A stretch of DNA of 64,000 nt from assembly GCA_030248225.1 (NCBI GenBank), contig JASANE010020491.1:1-64000 (forward strand), written 5' to 3'. Each line of letters starts with the position of its first letter. Position 1 is the stretch's first letter. This DNA is from Trileptium ribeirensis (taxonomy: Eukaryota > Nematoda > Enoplea > Enoplida > Thoracostomopsidae). The notes beneath the pieces were generated by a model. The model searched no databases. It saw nothing but the letters and a program-made list of their open reading frames with translations, and was not told the DNA's origin. Below, piece after piece: positions 34,790 to 46,025 of the stretch. The position numbers and the translations under genes were made by a program.

Positions 34790-36630
34790 TAGGCAAATAT
34801 TACTGTAAATATAGTAATATGTTTTTTATAAGCACGGGAAATTTAGTCTTTAATTGTAAGGAAAACATTGCATTTTATGGTTTTATAAGGAAATATATCC
34901 TTAAAGTAAAGGAACAATGTAGCTGTATTATTGATGAATACAACTCAAATGGTTGCGTGTGTGTGCAAACAAAGGACATAAGCATTGATATTTAGCATTT
35001 TTGCCTCAGCAATTCGTGTTTCATGTGGTATGGAACATTTGATATGATTAAACAGAAGCTACACGCACCTAACTATCTTTATTGGAGTTTGAAATATCGC
35101 TATTATGCTTTATATTTATATGCTTTTCTATATTTAAGGAAACATTGAACACGACTTTGTGGAATGTATTGTATTTGTAGTAGCCATATAAAACAATTTA
35201 GGTTTGACACTTTGATAAGTCAGATTATGCTCTGAGGTCCGGACCCCCTCCCCGTCCCCAACCCCACTCCGAGGCCCGGCTACTCCCACCACGACAGGTC
35301 ACAATACGCCCCCGGAAGCGCCGTAGGCTGTAAGTTAGCTGGTTTTCGTGGACCCATTGAACTTCGGAGCTTGAGAAATTATGACCTTGATATGAGAGTT
35401 ATGTACTGAAGTGTCGTCTTATGACAGCCTTATGCATGCCTGGTGTGTTGTACGTTGATTTCAAAGAATTATGTTCCCATATATCAAACTGAGTCTTGCT
35501 TCACAAAATTATACAAGATATTTTGCGACCATCCGCACAAAAAAGTGAGCGAATGTTCATGCTAGTCACGAGACCAATGACTTAAATTGCTCAAAATATA
35601 TTTTGTATCCGATGTAGAAGAATCTTGTAGCAAGTGTAGAAAGCTATATATATTACTTTCAAACGATGTATTTACTGTCTAATCTTTAAAATATATTTAT
35701 TCTATTGTAATTAAATTCTATTGCAAGAATTCAAATTTGAGTTAATATTTGAGCAGCCATTTACATGCTTCAAGCTTCAAGTCATTGCTTCGTTGCTGTC
35801 GATGCTTTATATTCTATACATAGTTTTTTTATATTCTGCAGGCAAAGGACCAAATAATAAAAAAGTTCAAAAGTTTTTGAAAGAACCAGTTTACAATTTA
35901 CAAATAGTGCGCATTACATTAGGGCACACTTTCAGTAAACTTCTCTTTGCTGTGGCTTCTCTGCGCTGCTCGGTCTTAGCATTTTCAGTCCTGCAAACCT
36001 AGGCAAATTTGATATAAGTGGAAAAAATTCCAGGTAGAGCTTTTGAGGATTTAACATTTCAAAATTCACCAAGTATTCTCATGCTGCCAAGACAATGCCG
36101 TGACACCGCTACCTGTGGCTCCAGATTTGTTTAATGTTTCTCAAAAACATATTGAAAACTAAAAAATTATATAATATATGCCATAGAATTTTCTTATATC
36201 CGTGGTGGGGGAAGGGCTTCCCACCATGTTTGGTCTGTCCGCAGTTCGTGGTAGGCCATCTCCGGGTTGTGCTCTTACTCTTAATTTTGGCGAAACACTT
36301 TTCTCAAACTGGGCTGTACACCTCGTACTCTTGATCGCCCCTAGTTCGTGTTCTTACACGAGCAAGTTAAATTCTTAGGCCAGGCGGGCTCAATGTAGGA
36401 TCGTTCGGTCCGTACCTAATTATATTCTAGTTTGTAAAGTATCGTAGGAGGCGGAACAACTCAAATTTCTAAAATGGCAAAACTCTCAAAACAATTGCAA
36501 AACTAATATTAAGAAACGTGATATGAACCGAGTGGAAGCCAGTTCAATAACCGTGCAATAAACTCGCGTTTGCAGCGGGTTCCTGTAAATTTACGGTTGC
36601 CAGTAATTTGTCTTTGATGCGAGACTGGAC
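34790..36630. other. Intergenic with C-rich patch at 35220-35310
   Basis: 35220-35310 is C-rich (GGACCCCCTCCCCGTCCCC, CCACTCCGAGGCCCGG) like family 3 arms. Otherwise AT-rich. A 93-codon open frame at 35721-36002 starts without a good ATG and resembles nothing known. Confidence 0.35.
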
Positions 36631-36632
36631 AC

Positions 36633-36816
36633 AGTGGCGCAGATTCCATCCGAAGTTTGGGGGTGCAAGAAGTTTGGGACTATGCGAAATGTTTCAGGGA
36701 ATATTTTACCTCGGCTTTTTGAGCATAGTGCCCATAAACCGAAAGAAATTGGTCCCAGGTTATCAGATATTTGGCGCGGGAGCATCCGCCTCACCCCGGG
36801 ATCTGCGACGACAAAT
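36633..36816. mobile_element. Possible hAT-like MITE
   Basis: The left end CAGTGGCGCAGATTCC, then GGGGG, faces the right end CCCCGGGATCTGCGACGACA. CAGTGGCGCA-type ends with following G runs are typical of hAT-derived MITEs. No 8-bp target duplication was seen, and open frames on several frames are a by-product. Confidence 0.4.
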
Positions 36817-38200
36817 TTTCAAAAGTGGCAGATATATCATGTCCGCTAAAGCACTGCAGTGCAGTTCCTTCTGGAAAATCTTTGTAAATATTAATTTTAG
36901 TTACAATAAAATAGGTTTCAGGATTTTCGGCTGTTCGCGCAATATTTCACTAGCAGATGCTATCGGAGATTTGGAAACTCTAGTAACTGCGAAGCTCATC
37001 CATGCAAACTGCAATAAAATTAGTTAGAAAGACAGCGGTGTACAAAAGCAAAAACCAACCAACGTCCTGGTGTGTGTATTGTAATACATATTGCCTAGCA
37101 CGTGTGAGTATAGTTTTCTGTAATTACCCGTATACGAGAGTAAAAAATATTACTTACTGTTCCTTATGGTGTCAGCCACACTGTGGACGATAAACTGACG
37201 GTGTCAGCGACACCATCTGGTCAATAACCTACAGTGCACACCTTAATCCGCTGGGTCGAGAATACCCTCTGCTTCCGCAATATGGTGTTTGTGTTACTGA
37301 CACCGTCTGTACTCTATAGTATTTGCTAAAGGGACGATGAGGACATTATAATGTGAATTCCGCATCGAAGACATAAATCAGAGTGCATTCAGCAATGAAC
37401 GTACTTCTCAACTGAACGAAAGAAAATATAGTAGAAAGGTTTATTATCTTAATATAATGACCTACAAATAACGTGTTTCTCACTTCACTCATGTTCATTG
37501 TTTTAAACTTTAGATATGGTACTTTTTGACAAACCAACAAATTACGCGCATCAAATCTATGACTGCTCATAGTTTATGTCTACGTGTTATGCTCAAAGTT
37601 GTTCACTGGACGGTCGAAAGATGGCCCAAATTATTGTTTATGCGCAAATAACTTGAAATGAGCCAATTGTCTTTCACATTTTGTTATTTTCCAGGAAACT
37701 ATGTTACAAAAGGGTTCTAATCAGCTAAAAATATGATGTTTTGAACTTTGAACATGCGACTTTACGTATGACCGAAAAGGAAAGTGTCACTTAACAGCAT
37801 TTCATAAAAGGCTAGAATCTGTAACAATCTGTAGTCATAACAGATTTTGCCTTTAATAGCTTGTTATTAGAAACTTTTGTCTGTAGCAGCAGGCACGTCG
37901 TCAGGGGGAATGTCATTGAGGCGTCCCCTTGAGATTGCCCCACACGTAAAAATATTAATATGATAATCTGAAACCGTAGAGAGAATTTTCATATTTCAAT
38001 CAGCACCGATAACTGGGAAAATTGAACTGATTTTAATACATATATTTCCTCTTATGTTTTTTACTTCTGCAAATTAATTATAAACTTCATGTGGTGGAAT
38101 ATTTTAAAAATATAAAAACTTTGCACCCTCAAAATTGGTTCTCTCTGAAATAGAAGCATGCGTTCGTGTGAGTGTCGTAGCTAGCTATGCCATACAAAAG
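36817..38200. other. Intergenic; GACACCGTC repeat cluster at 37150-37320
   Basis: 37150-37320 contains GGTGTCAGCCACAC, GACGGTGTCAGCGACACC, ATGGTGTTTGTGTTACTGAC and ACACCGTC in both orientations, related to 26265-26395. No gene was recognised. Confidence 0.4.
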
Positions 38201-38214
38201 TCTCTAACAGTTTG

Positions 38215-38420
38215 CTCATAAGGGGTAAGGGGGTTACCTCATCTGACGTTCGGACCGCCTGCACCAGAGGGACCCTTCTACCCCTCTGACAGGTAACCCT
38301 ACCCCTCTGACAGGTAACCCTACCCCCGTGGCGCCGAAAACAAAGATGCTTATCGGGGCACAGAAGACTCCGCTACCCCCGCCTTCTCCGAGAGCCAATA
38401 ACCTGTCATGCCTATCTGCA
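38215..38420. repeat. G/C-rich repeat with 21-bp tandem units
   Basis: TACCCCTCTGACAGGTAACCC is directly repeated (about 38279-38320) with a third partial copy (TACCCCCGTGG) after it. Flanked by GGGGTAAGGGGGTTACC and other family 3-like arms. Confidence 0.65.
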
Positions 38421-39330
38421 AGAGATTTTAGTCACTAACGGCTTCTTGTCATTATCGGATATCTGAGAAGGGCAAAAGTTTCTTACAGTAAAGGTAAAAT
38501 TTATATATACTTTAAATGATATCTCGTCGCGACGTTTATTGTTACACTACACGATAAAAATATATGTGAATCCTCATAACGTAATAAAGATCACGAGACT
38601 TAAATATAACAGCGGTCCCATTCAAAAGTGAAGGGCAAGCTTTCGCGAGCGACTCGATTGTATCAGTTAAGTGTTATTCGCTGGTAAGAGCAACAACACA
38701 AAACATGAAATTAAAGTAAACCCATGTCGTAGTGGATACCACAGCAGATTCGCACCAAAGTAGATGCTGGACCCTATTGAAATATAATTTAGTTTGAGCA
38801 TGATAAATCTTACTTGATACACTTATAATTGGGTTACTATGGTATAAAAATAATAAAATAAGAATATCTGCTCTGAATTTCCTTTAATACGTATGGAACG
38901 AGGTGTAAATATACATTAACATACAGTCGATGTTAAATTTCAGTTGCGGCAACTACTGTAAAAAGTGTGCAGTGAAACGGTGAAAATAAAAGCGTGAATG
39001 AATTAATGCTTTCGAATTAAGTCTATCCAAAGAATCTCTGCGTAGAATCCCATCAACATAAGTTGAAAATGATCGAATTTATTTTGCTTTTCAAGTACAT
39101 ACTTCGCTCAGACCGTTCGATGGCATTTCACTATTTATGAGGCATTTTGAAATGTGTCTTATATTTAAGGATGTTTAGTGTAACCATTTGTTAGTGTTCC
39201 GATTTTGCAATGTCATTTAGGTTGTCTCTCTTAAATTATGTCTGCAGAGATCAGCATTATAAATAATAATAGTTATCAGTGAAGTGTCAATTCACTGGTT
39301 AGAATAACATCACCAATTTATAACAGTTTG
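38421..39330. other. Intergenic, nothing recognised
   Basis: AT-rich; no gene or shared repeat was recognised. Confidence 0.35.
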
Positions 39331-39335
39331 AAGCG

Positions 39336-39560
39336 ATGCCATGATGCAGTGGCTAGGACGTTTTCTGTGCATCCGGAAGGTCCGATATTTTATTCCCAGT
39401 AGACCCATACGTAAACTTGATTTGGATTAACAAAAATATGAACATAGATTAAATTCCATCTCATAAGTATTTTCGGATATTCTAAAAACAGAAAAATCCT
39501 TTTTTGGTGATATCTCCGGGTTGGATGGATTAAGTGTGTGGCACTTTGTGACAATTTGTT
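39336..39560 (+). repeat. Candidate tRNA-derived SINE (family B), copy b
   Basis: GCGATGCCATGATGCAGTGGCTAGGACG resembles a tRNA 5' half with an A box. About 35 bp on, TTATTCCCAGTAGACCCAT sits where a B box is expected. The tail matches 14030-14130, and further on TTTGGTGATATCTCC is shared with about 28945. Decayed. Confidence 0.45.
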
Positions 39561-40058
39561 CCTCCCGCTACAAAATGAGTTTCCCCTAATACGTCCTCAC
39601 CACCATAATTTCTAAATAATTTCTCTCGTTAATTTAACTTCTCTCGTTAAAGCGACAAACCGGTAATCTTATAAAAATTGGCAAAATGTCGTTATAAAAA
39701 CTATTCCGAAGCCAAATGTTTGATAAAAAGTAAAACTTGACTATAAATTGCTTCTAATATCAGCAACTACTACTTAGGTAATTTGTAGTTTAGCGCTTGC
39801 CCTTAGAAATTGGATTTTTACAATTTTCATAATCCACCGTTTTTGGTAAACCACGCTGTTTCCTAATTTCATAACTCCGGGCAAAGTTCAGCAACCCTTG
39901 TATCTCATTTGGAAAAATGTCACCTAATGGAGAACAAAGTTGTAACAGCACTTTTTGCAGTGAAAATTACCAGTTTCTTTGTAATTTATGCTTTGCAAGT
40001 ACATTAATTTAGAATAAAATTTCAATATCAAGCTCGTTTTCTATTTATTTAGGCTGAT

Positions 40059-41854
40059 ATAGTTATGTAGCTCTACGTAATCGGTTTGAACTTCTGGAAA
40101 CTAACAAATCTGGCACTGTGACTGAGCCAGAGACTGAGCGAAATTGTTTCAAATCTGCTGTAATGACCACTGCCGGTGTAATTTGTGCAATCGTGCGACG
40201 CAACAAACGACCTTGGATATCCGCTGCGCTTAAACTAGTGAAGCAACGTCGTGAGACAACCATGCGGCCTCTCAGAACTCGGTTAAAACATCGCATCAGG
40301 CGATCTCTAACGGATGACCAGAGAACTGGGATAGCAGCCTAAGCTTAAAAAATGCTGAGTGTGTCTGATCGAGGCGACACACGCGCGGTGTACAGGATTA
40401 TCCAGTCTCTCAGAGGCAAAAGGATACCCACATCATCGCAAAAGGATACCCACATCATCGCAAAAGGATATCCTCACATCCGATCGGACCTACAATCGAA
40501 CAAAATCAGCTATTGAGCAAATTGATCGATGGGCCGAATATTTCCAGGAGCTATACAACAGGCCACAGCTGACCAGTTTCGATGACCAGCTGCAAGATAT
40601 CTACCCCAGCGAATCAAATACTGTAGATAAATCGCCGCCAAGTCTTGATGAGGTAAAACGAGCAGTTACGCTGCTAAAGAAACGTAAGGTACCAGGGAGA
40701 TGCGACATACCTCCTCAAGTGCTGAGAGCTGTGGGTGATGATAACATCAACCACCTGCGCAACATTTTATCAGGAATATGGGTACAGCGAAAAGCACCCC
40801 ACGATTTCAAAGATGGGATTATGCTGCACAAGAATAGGTCAAAGGAGGACTGCCAAAACTACTGTGGAATAACACTCCTCTCAATCGCGGGCAAGGTACT
40901 CATCATTATACTACGCTCTCGACTCAATGTGCTGTTTGAAGCAAGTATCAGTGAGCAGCAGTGTGGATTTAGAAATGATCATGGACGCGGAGACCAAGCC
41001 TTTTTGCCCACAGTGTTACCAAACGTCGACTGCGGCATGGAAAACCTACAGTGGTGTTTCATCGACTTTGCCACATCTTGCGACAGCGTTCATCAAGCAT
41101 CAATGTGGAACATTTTGCGCAAGTGAGGGGTCCCCAGAATCCTCTTTGAAATTGTCCAGGACATGCATTCCTCCGCGAGTTCCTCTGCCAGAGCCTGACT
41201 CGGAACATCCGCTGCTTTCCCAGTCACTACAGGCGCACGACATGGTTCCGTTTTGTCACCAGTGCTCTTAAATTAGGTGCTAGTCCGAATTATCAACAAC
41301 TAGCTGAGATAGCGTAGACTGCAGCACGATGGGCCGAGTTGCTGACGTTGCCTTGTTCCAAAAGAATGAGCAATCATGCCAAGCGCCCCTTGTTGATGCC
41401 TAACAATGCCGCCAAGTTGGGTCTATTTATTAAGCCTGTCAAACAAAGACAAACTAATTCCACCTAGCAACTGAACCCAATCTTACGGTGAATGGTGAAA
41501 GGACCAAGTTGACCCAATCATTCGTTCGCCTGAGTTCTACCATCAGTAGTGATCTGGTGTTGTATGCAACCAAATAACGCCACGATTTGTCAAAGCATTA
41601 GCAGCATTCCGCCAACGGTGTCACCATGTATTCAACCGTAAATATTTCTCTTTGGACCAGAAAATGAAGGCCTTTAATACGTCACTATCGTCTATACTCT
41701 TGCGCGCTTCTGACACATGGTCACTAACGCGACAAGAAATACATCAATTGGAGACCTTCCAAATGTTCAACATACCGGATGTTTCACCTTTGCAGCGTTT
41801 ACGAAGCACCGAAATTCGTGACACATGTTGTCACCAGCTCAGCATAGAAGCAGC
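40059..41854 (+). mobile_element. Decayed LINE, 5'-truncated, left part (reverse transcriptase)
   Basis: Translation follows a non-LTR element from the linker to the C-terminal region: A-L-R-N-R-F-E-L-L, K-R-P-W-I-S-A-A-L-K-L-V, then S-L-D-E-V-K-R-A-V-T-L-L-K-K-R-K-V-P-G, the E-D-C-Q-N-Y-C-G-I-T-L-L-S-I-A-G-K-V block, S-E-Q-Q-C-G-F-R, F-I-D-F-A-T-S-C-D-S-V, G-A-R-H-G-S-V-L-S-P, a damaged catalytic box (V-A-D-V-A-L-F, one Asp of ADD missing), L-T-V-N-G-E, and D-T-W-S-L-T-R-Q-E-I-H-Q-L-E-T-F. Frameshifts and stops show it is dead. No apurinic endonuclease domain lies upstream, as expected of a 5'-truncated insertion. At 41854 it is cut by another element and resumes at 44641. It differs from the LINE at 23.5 kb. 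Confidence 0.9.
41847..41854. repeat. Target-site duplication, left copy (GAAGCAGC)
   Basis: GAAGCAGC borders the fold-back element on the left and is repeated exactly at 44633-44640. An 8-bp duplication fits hAT-type or fold-back (TU-like) insertion. Confidence 0.85.
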
Positions 41855-41934
41855 GACCCATGTAAAGATTGAGGGCTCCCCATTGTACCATGTGGGAAGT
41901 TTGTTTGAAAATGTTGGAATGCCTTCTGTCTAGC

Positions 41935-42690
41935 TTGAGGCTTTTTTAGTAGCTACAGTCTATGGAACATCGGGGAAGTTGCAGAAAATTTTTTCGGAGC
42001 TGCAGTCTACGAGAGGGTTATTGTGGAGAAACTTTTATCGTACCTCCGACTTATGGGACTGTACGAAAGGTAGAAAAAATTATTTTGATATTTGCCGTTT
42101 ATGAGACAACAGGAAGCTGTGGTTAACCTTTTTTACAGCCATATGCGGGATAACGGGGAAAGTTGTGAAAGTTTTTTCGTCCCTGCAGTCTATGGGACAA
42201 CGGAAAAAATAGCCTGCCTACAAGAGAATGGAGAAGCTAGCGAACGCTGTGGCGAAAGGTTTTTTGTCGCTCTAATTTATGGGACAACAAACAAGGTTGG
42301 ATGTTTGTGAGAAATTTTACAGTTGACAGTTGGGAATGTGGAAAAATACGAGGTAATTGGTTTCGTAGCTGCTGCCTAAATTACAAAGTTGAAAGTCTGA
42401 AAAGCTGCATGTAAGAAATTTCCCAGCTGCCATTCATGGGACAATAGGTAACGTATGGAACTCAGCGGAAAATGTAACAGCTGTTGCTATAGGGAAATGT
42501 TTTAGCAACTTCCGTTTATGGAATAATAGGAAAAGTTGGAAAATCTATGAGACACATGTTTTCGCAGCTACAATCTCTGTAACAATGAGGAATGTTTGGA
42601 AGGTTTGTCAGACTTATTTTCGTAACTGCTGTGTACGGAACAATGTTGAAGCGAAAAGCTTTGGCTAAATATTTTAGCAGTCTATAAATG
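41935..42690 (+). repeat. Left arm tandem array of the fold-back element
   Basis: The repeated phrase TCTATGGGACAACGGGGAAA occurs in many variants (GTCTATGGAACATCGGGGAA, ACTTATGGGACTGTACGAAA, GTTTATGAGACAACAGGAAG, GTCTATGGGACAACGGAAAA, ATTTATGGGACAACAAACAA, ATTCATGGGACAATAGGTAA). Each is preceded by TTTTCGTAGCTGC-like sequence. The spacing is about 55-70 bp. Confidence 0.85.
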
Positions 42691-44059
42691 GAGGTAAGAA
42701 CAAATGTTTAAGAAATGTGTTATGTATCTTATTAAATGTTTTTAAGTTCCGAATTGAATATTTTTTATAATTTAGAAATTTATAATAGACTAAAAATTTT
42801 TAATATTTTGCAATTTTTTGTCAACACGGTATTTTTAAATCGGAGAACCTCAAAATTTGCCCTGAACGACAGGAATTAGATAGAAAATCTAAAACTTCTA
42901 AGCAGTAGACTTAATAGTAAAATGCTGTTCAGTCCATGTATTACAAAAGTCAAACAACACAACCAACGACAGTGGTTAATATAGTGTATGACGCAAACGC
43001 TGAATTATATTTTTATTGCTTATTTGAGCGAAATTACCTTATGTTGCTTTGTGCTTCTTTGTAACTGATTCTGGAAAAGAGCATAGTTAGCACCTTATAT
43101 TACTGCAAAAAATGGAAATACCTGCAGCACTGGTTCCTAGTTAAATCGAAGTAGTACTACAAGAAACACATTCTGATATAAAATATAATCAGCAACGAAC
43201 TATTGCTAACAATTTTGGTATAGTATACAATTATTTGTGCTGTTGTTGTCAACCAGAAATACTCATGGCAAGCCACTGCAACTATTACAAAAATTTGTAA
43301 TAATTTTTGGGCAAAACTCACTGAACAACATAAAGAGATATGCGTAATTATACACATTTATGTGTCATTAAAACATTAAAAGATCTTAGGAAAACATTTG
43401 GAATAATATCAGCGTACCGAGTGATGAGTATGTACGACGAAGATAGAGAAAATATTGATTAGTAAATGCTTATGCCGGAACAAATGCTTATGCTACAAAA
43501 TGTTTGCAGCGATATGATAAAATGCAAAACCGAAGTCTTTTCATTTCAATTCTTGATTTAAATTCAGTCTTGTTAATGCTCTGACGAGATTTATATTTAT
43601 TTTTGGTGCCTAACAGATTGTAAATTTATCAAAACTAATTTCAGCCAAATTCATTTATGATAATTGGGATCAAATTGAGCTAAATCAAGTTCAGTTCCGT
43701 GAGTTTGAACTTTCGTTGCAATAAATGATACCAAATTTAATCAATGTCAAATTTGCTTGTTCTGGTTAGCTCACCTCATTGGTTTTGTCAGTTACATAAA
43801 TTTAAATTCATCTAATTTATTTCGTTATCAATCAATTTAATATGAATTTTAACAAATGAATTTAAATTGATTAAACTCAAAATCATTTGGGTACCTACAA
43901 AATAATTTTTAACACCAAACAAAAAATTAAATCAACTCTGTCTAAAATAGAACTCAAGACGAGAAATGGAGCGTTATGAAGTTCTATACTTTTTTACTAT
44001 ACTACAACATACAACTTATCGTATAACGATATAACTTCCTCATTATCCTATAAATTGCT

Positions 44060-44560
44060 GCTGCTAAAACATTTCGCCGAAGCTTAACCGAGCTTGTCCA
44101 TTCTCCTGTAGACAGCAACTGCGCACTTCCACGGTCGGGTAGACAGTGAAAAAGAATGTTGCACCGAATCTTCCATGTGGCAGGTAGCCTTTAAGCGCTA
44201 AAAATATTTGAGTAAAATTCCCCACCGTCCCCGTTATCCAATAGACTGCAGCGGCGACGAAAACAATTTTCCCCACCACCTCTTGGTGTCATATACGGCG
44301 CTAAATGTTTGCCCTCAGCTTCTCCGTTGTACCGTAAACCGCTGATAATTAAACAAGTTTACTCTCTGTCCGCGCTTTCCAATAGACTGCAGGTTCGAAA
44401 AAAGTTTCTCCACCTTCCGCACTGTCCCATAAGCTACAGCTACGAAAACAAGTTTCCCCACAGCTTCCCCGTTGTCCCATAGCCTGCAGCTACGAAAAGC
44501 TCCCCGTAACTTCCGCATTGTCCCATAGATGGTAGCTACTAAAAACCCTCCAGTTAGACA
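44060..44560 (-). repeat. Right arm tandem array of the fold-back element (inverted)
   Basis: Read on the minus strand the same units appear: CCATCTATGGGACAATGCGG, GGCTATGGGACAACGGGGAA, GCTTATGGGACAGTGCGGAA, GTCTATTGGAAAGCGCGGAC and GTCTATTGGATAACGGGGAC, again separated by TTTTCGTAGCTG-like sequence. Confidence 0.85.
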
Positions 44561-44632
44561 GAAAGTTGGCTAAAATTTTCGAATAACTATCCCACATTGC
44601 ACAGTATGGATCCCTCAGGCTTTACATCCGCT

Positions 44633-44640
44633 GAAGCAGC
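44633..44640. repeat. Target-site duplication, right copy (GAAGCAGC)
   Basis: An exact copy of 41847-41854, directly outside the right inverted end. Confidence 0.85.
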
Positions 44641-44905
44641 AATACACCATCGGTGCTTACGCCGGCTCGGATACGTCGATCGAATGCCACGACACGCTAG
44701 CTCCATGACTCTCTGCGGCGTAATCACGCTGATACTGGATGGCGCTTCACAAAAAATTCCCTAAAATGTGCCTAATCGCCATGGAACTAGCATTTATCAA
44801 ACCCATGTATGGAGCTGTAAACTGGAACAGGAACTCACAGTCAATCGTCAGCACTCTAGCATCAGATAGAGCATAACTGGGATAACGCATCCGGGGACAG
44901 GCCAC
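44641..44905 (+). mobile_element. LINE right part (C-terminal remnant)
   Basis: It continues the 40.1-kb LINE: I-H-H-R-C-L-R-R-L-G-Y-V-D-R-M-P-R-H corresponds to the RxxRWLGHVxRMPxHR motif of the C-terminal region. Further on, in another frame, W-N-R-N-S-Q-S-I-V-S-T-L-A-S-D-R-A matches the WxRDxxQWLxTLAxDRxQW ending. Taking out 41855-44640 joins the two parts in one frame. Confidence 0.85.
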
Positions 44906-45650
44906 AGCGATCGTCCGACGTCAAGCTCCGGTGCTTTAAGTTGACAACATATAGTTATGCCCGATAACATTCCTGACGATGCATCTAATTTATCGTGGAA
45001 TTCGCTATTTATTAATTTTACATTAATTGGAACTAAAGTCCACTTGGCCGCTTTTTATTAAAGGCTGCTACATAACTTCGGCGAAATTTGAATAGTGGCG
45101 TGTTTTCCAAAGAGGTTTGAAATGTTTTTATATCGCCATCTCGACCTCGATCTCGATCTCGACCGGCATCTCGGTCTTAACCCCCTACCCATATGAGCAT
45201 ATATGGTCATAACGGAGTTTCGAAATATGCATCCCACAGTCTCTAAATATGCCTTACCGTATGCACCCTATTATGGATCAGTGTTGGCAAGATACAAAAG
45301 TGAATTCCGCTCGATATGCATCTGAACTGCATAAAACCAGCTGCGGCAGCTTCAGTGTAAATACTGTTATACCTCCAGTTCTGTATACTTTAGCTTTGTT
45401 CAATTTCTTTGGAATATGTTTGTGAGGTGAGTCCTTTGTATCATGGGATCACCATTTTATATCGCAGAACTGCCCATTCAGTCGCAGTAAAAATACTTAA
45501 TTTATACACTTTAAATTTTTATACTATTAAAAGTTATAACTTCAGCTGAAATCGTAGCATGCTAGTAATCAGCTGTTATACAATTCTGAATAAACTTCAA
45601 ACATGTAAAAATCTCTTAGAAAAAATAAATAATGTGAGAAAATTAATATC
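44906..45650. other. Intergenic, short purine/pyrimidine repeat
   Basis: TCTCGACCTCGATCTCGATCTCGACC (about 45138-45165) is a small simple repeat. No gene was recognised. Confidence 0.4.
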
Positions 45651-45654
45651 TGGC

Positions 45655-46025
45655 ATGATCCGGATAAGATAGTGGAGGTGATCGCCAAGGGGATCATCCG
45701 GTCAACGGAGGGAGGTTGTCAAGGGAGGATAAATTTTTGAAATTTTTTCTACTCAAAACTCGCAAAAAATTTCCTTGTTTTTTACTAATTTTGCCCGCAT
45801 TTCTGCCAATTTAACTCTAATTTTTGCTAATTTCGCGCAATTTATACCCATTTTCTCTGATTTTTGCTAAAATTTTCCTTTGGTACGCAAGTGGGTGGGT
45901 GAGTGAAGGGCGTTGAACTACAGAGGATCAGGCTACCTCCTGGGAAGGACGGCGAATCCTCGAAGAGGGGAAGGTCCAGGCCTCAGGTGGATGATACGCC
46001 TGTCCCTCCCAGTGAGCATGCATAA
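45655..46025. repeat. G/C-armed repeat family 3 with AATTTTTGC core
   Basis: The left arm is GGCATGATCCGGATAAGATA and GATCGCCAAGGGGATCATCC; the right arm is GATACGCCTGTCCC and AGTGAGCATGCAT. The core has many AATTTTTGC, CTAATTTTGCCC, CAATTTAACTC and GATTTTTGCTAAAATT phrases of roughly 15-25 bp spacing. No coding capacity. Confidence 0.55.

Larger units (their letters stand above)
41855..44632. mobile_element. 2.78-kb fold-back transposon inserted in the LINE
   Basis: The ends are inverted: GACCCATGTAAAGATTGAGG, then GCTCC and ATGTGGGA, against the complement of the right end (AGCGGATGTAAAGCCTGAGG, then ATCC and ATGTGGGA). Next to each end is a long arm of degenerate units of about 60 bp built on CGTAGCTGCAGTCTATGGG and ACAACGGGGAAAGTTGTGGA: about eleven units forward at 41935-42690 and about eight in reverse orientation at 44060-44560. 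The 1.4-kb centre (42700-44050) is AT-rich and shows no transposase. With an exact 8-bp duplication outside, this is a non-autonomous fold-back element. The architecture resembles the Drosophila FB and sea urchin TU elements as known from the literature. Relation to them is not established. Confidence 0.85.

Noticed and set aside
36608..37027. 139-codon open frame
   Set aside because: It overlaps a MITE-like inverted repeat that is open in several frames and on both strands; no protein character.
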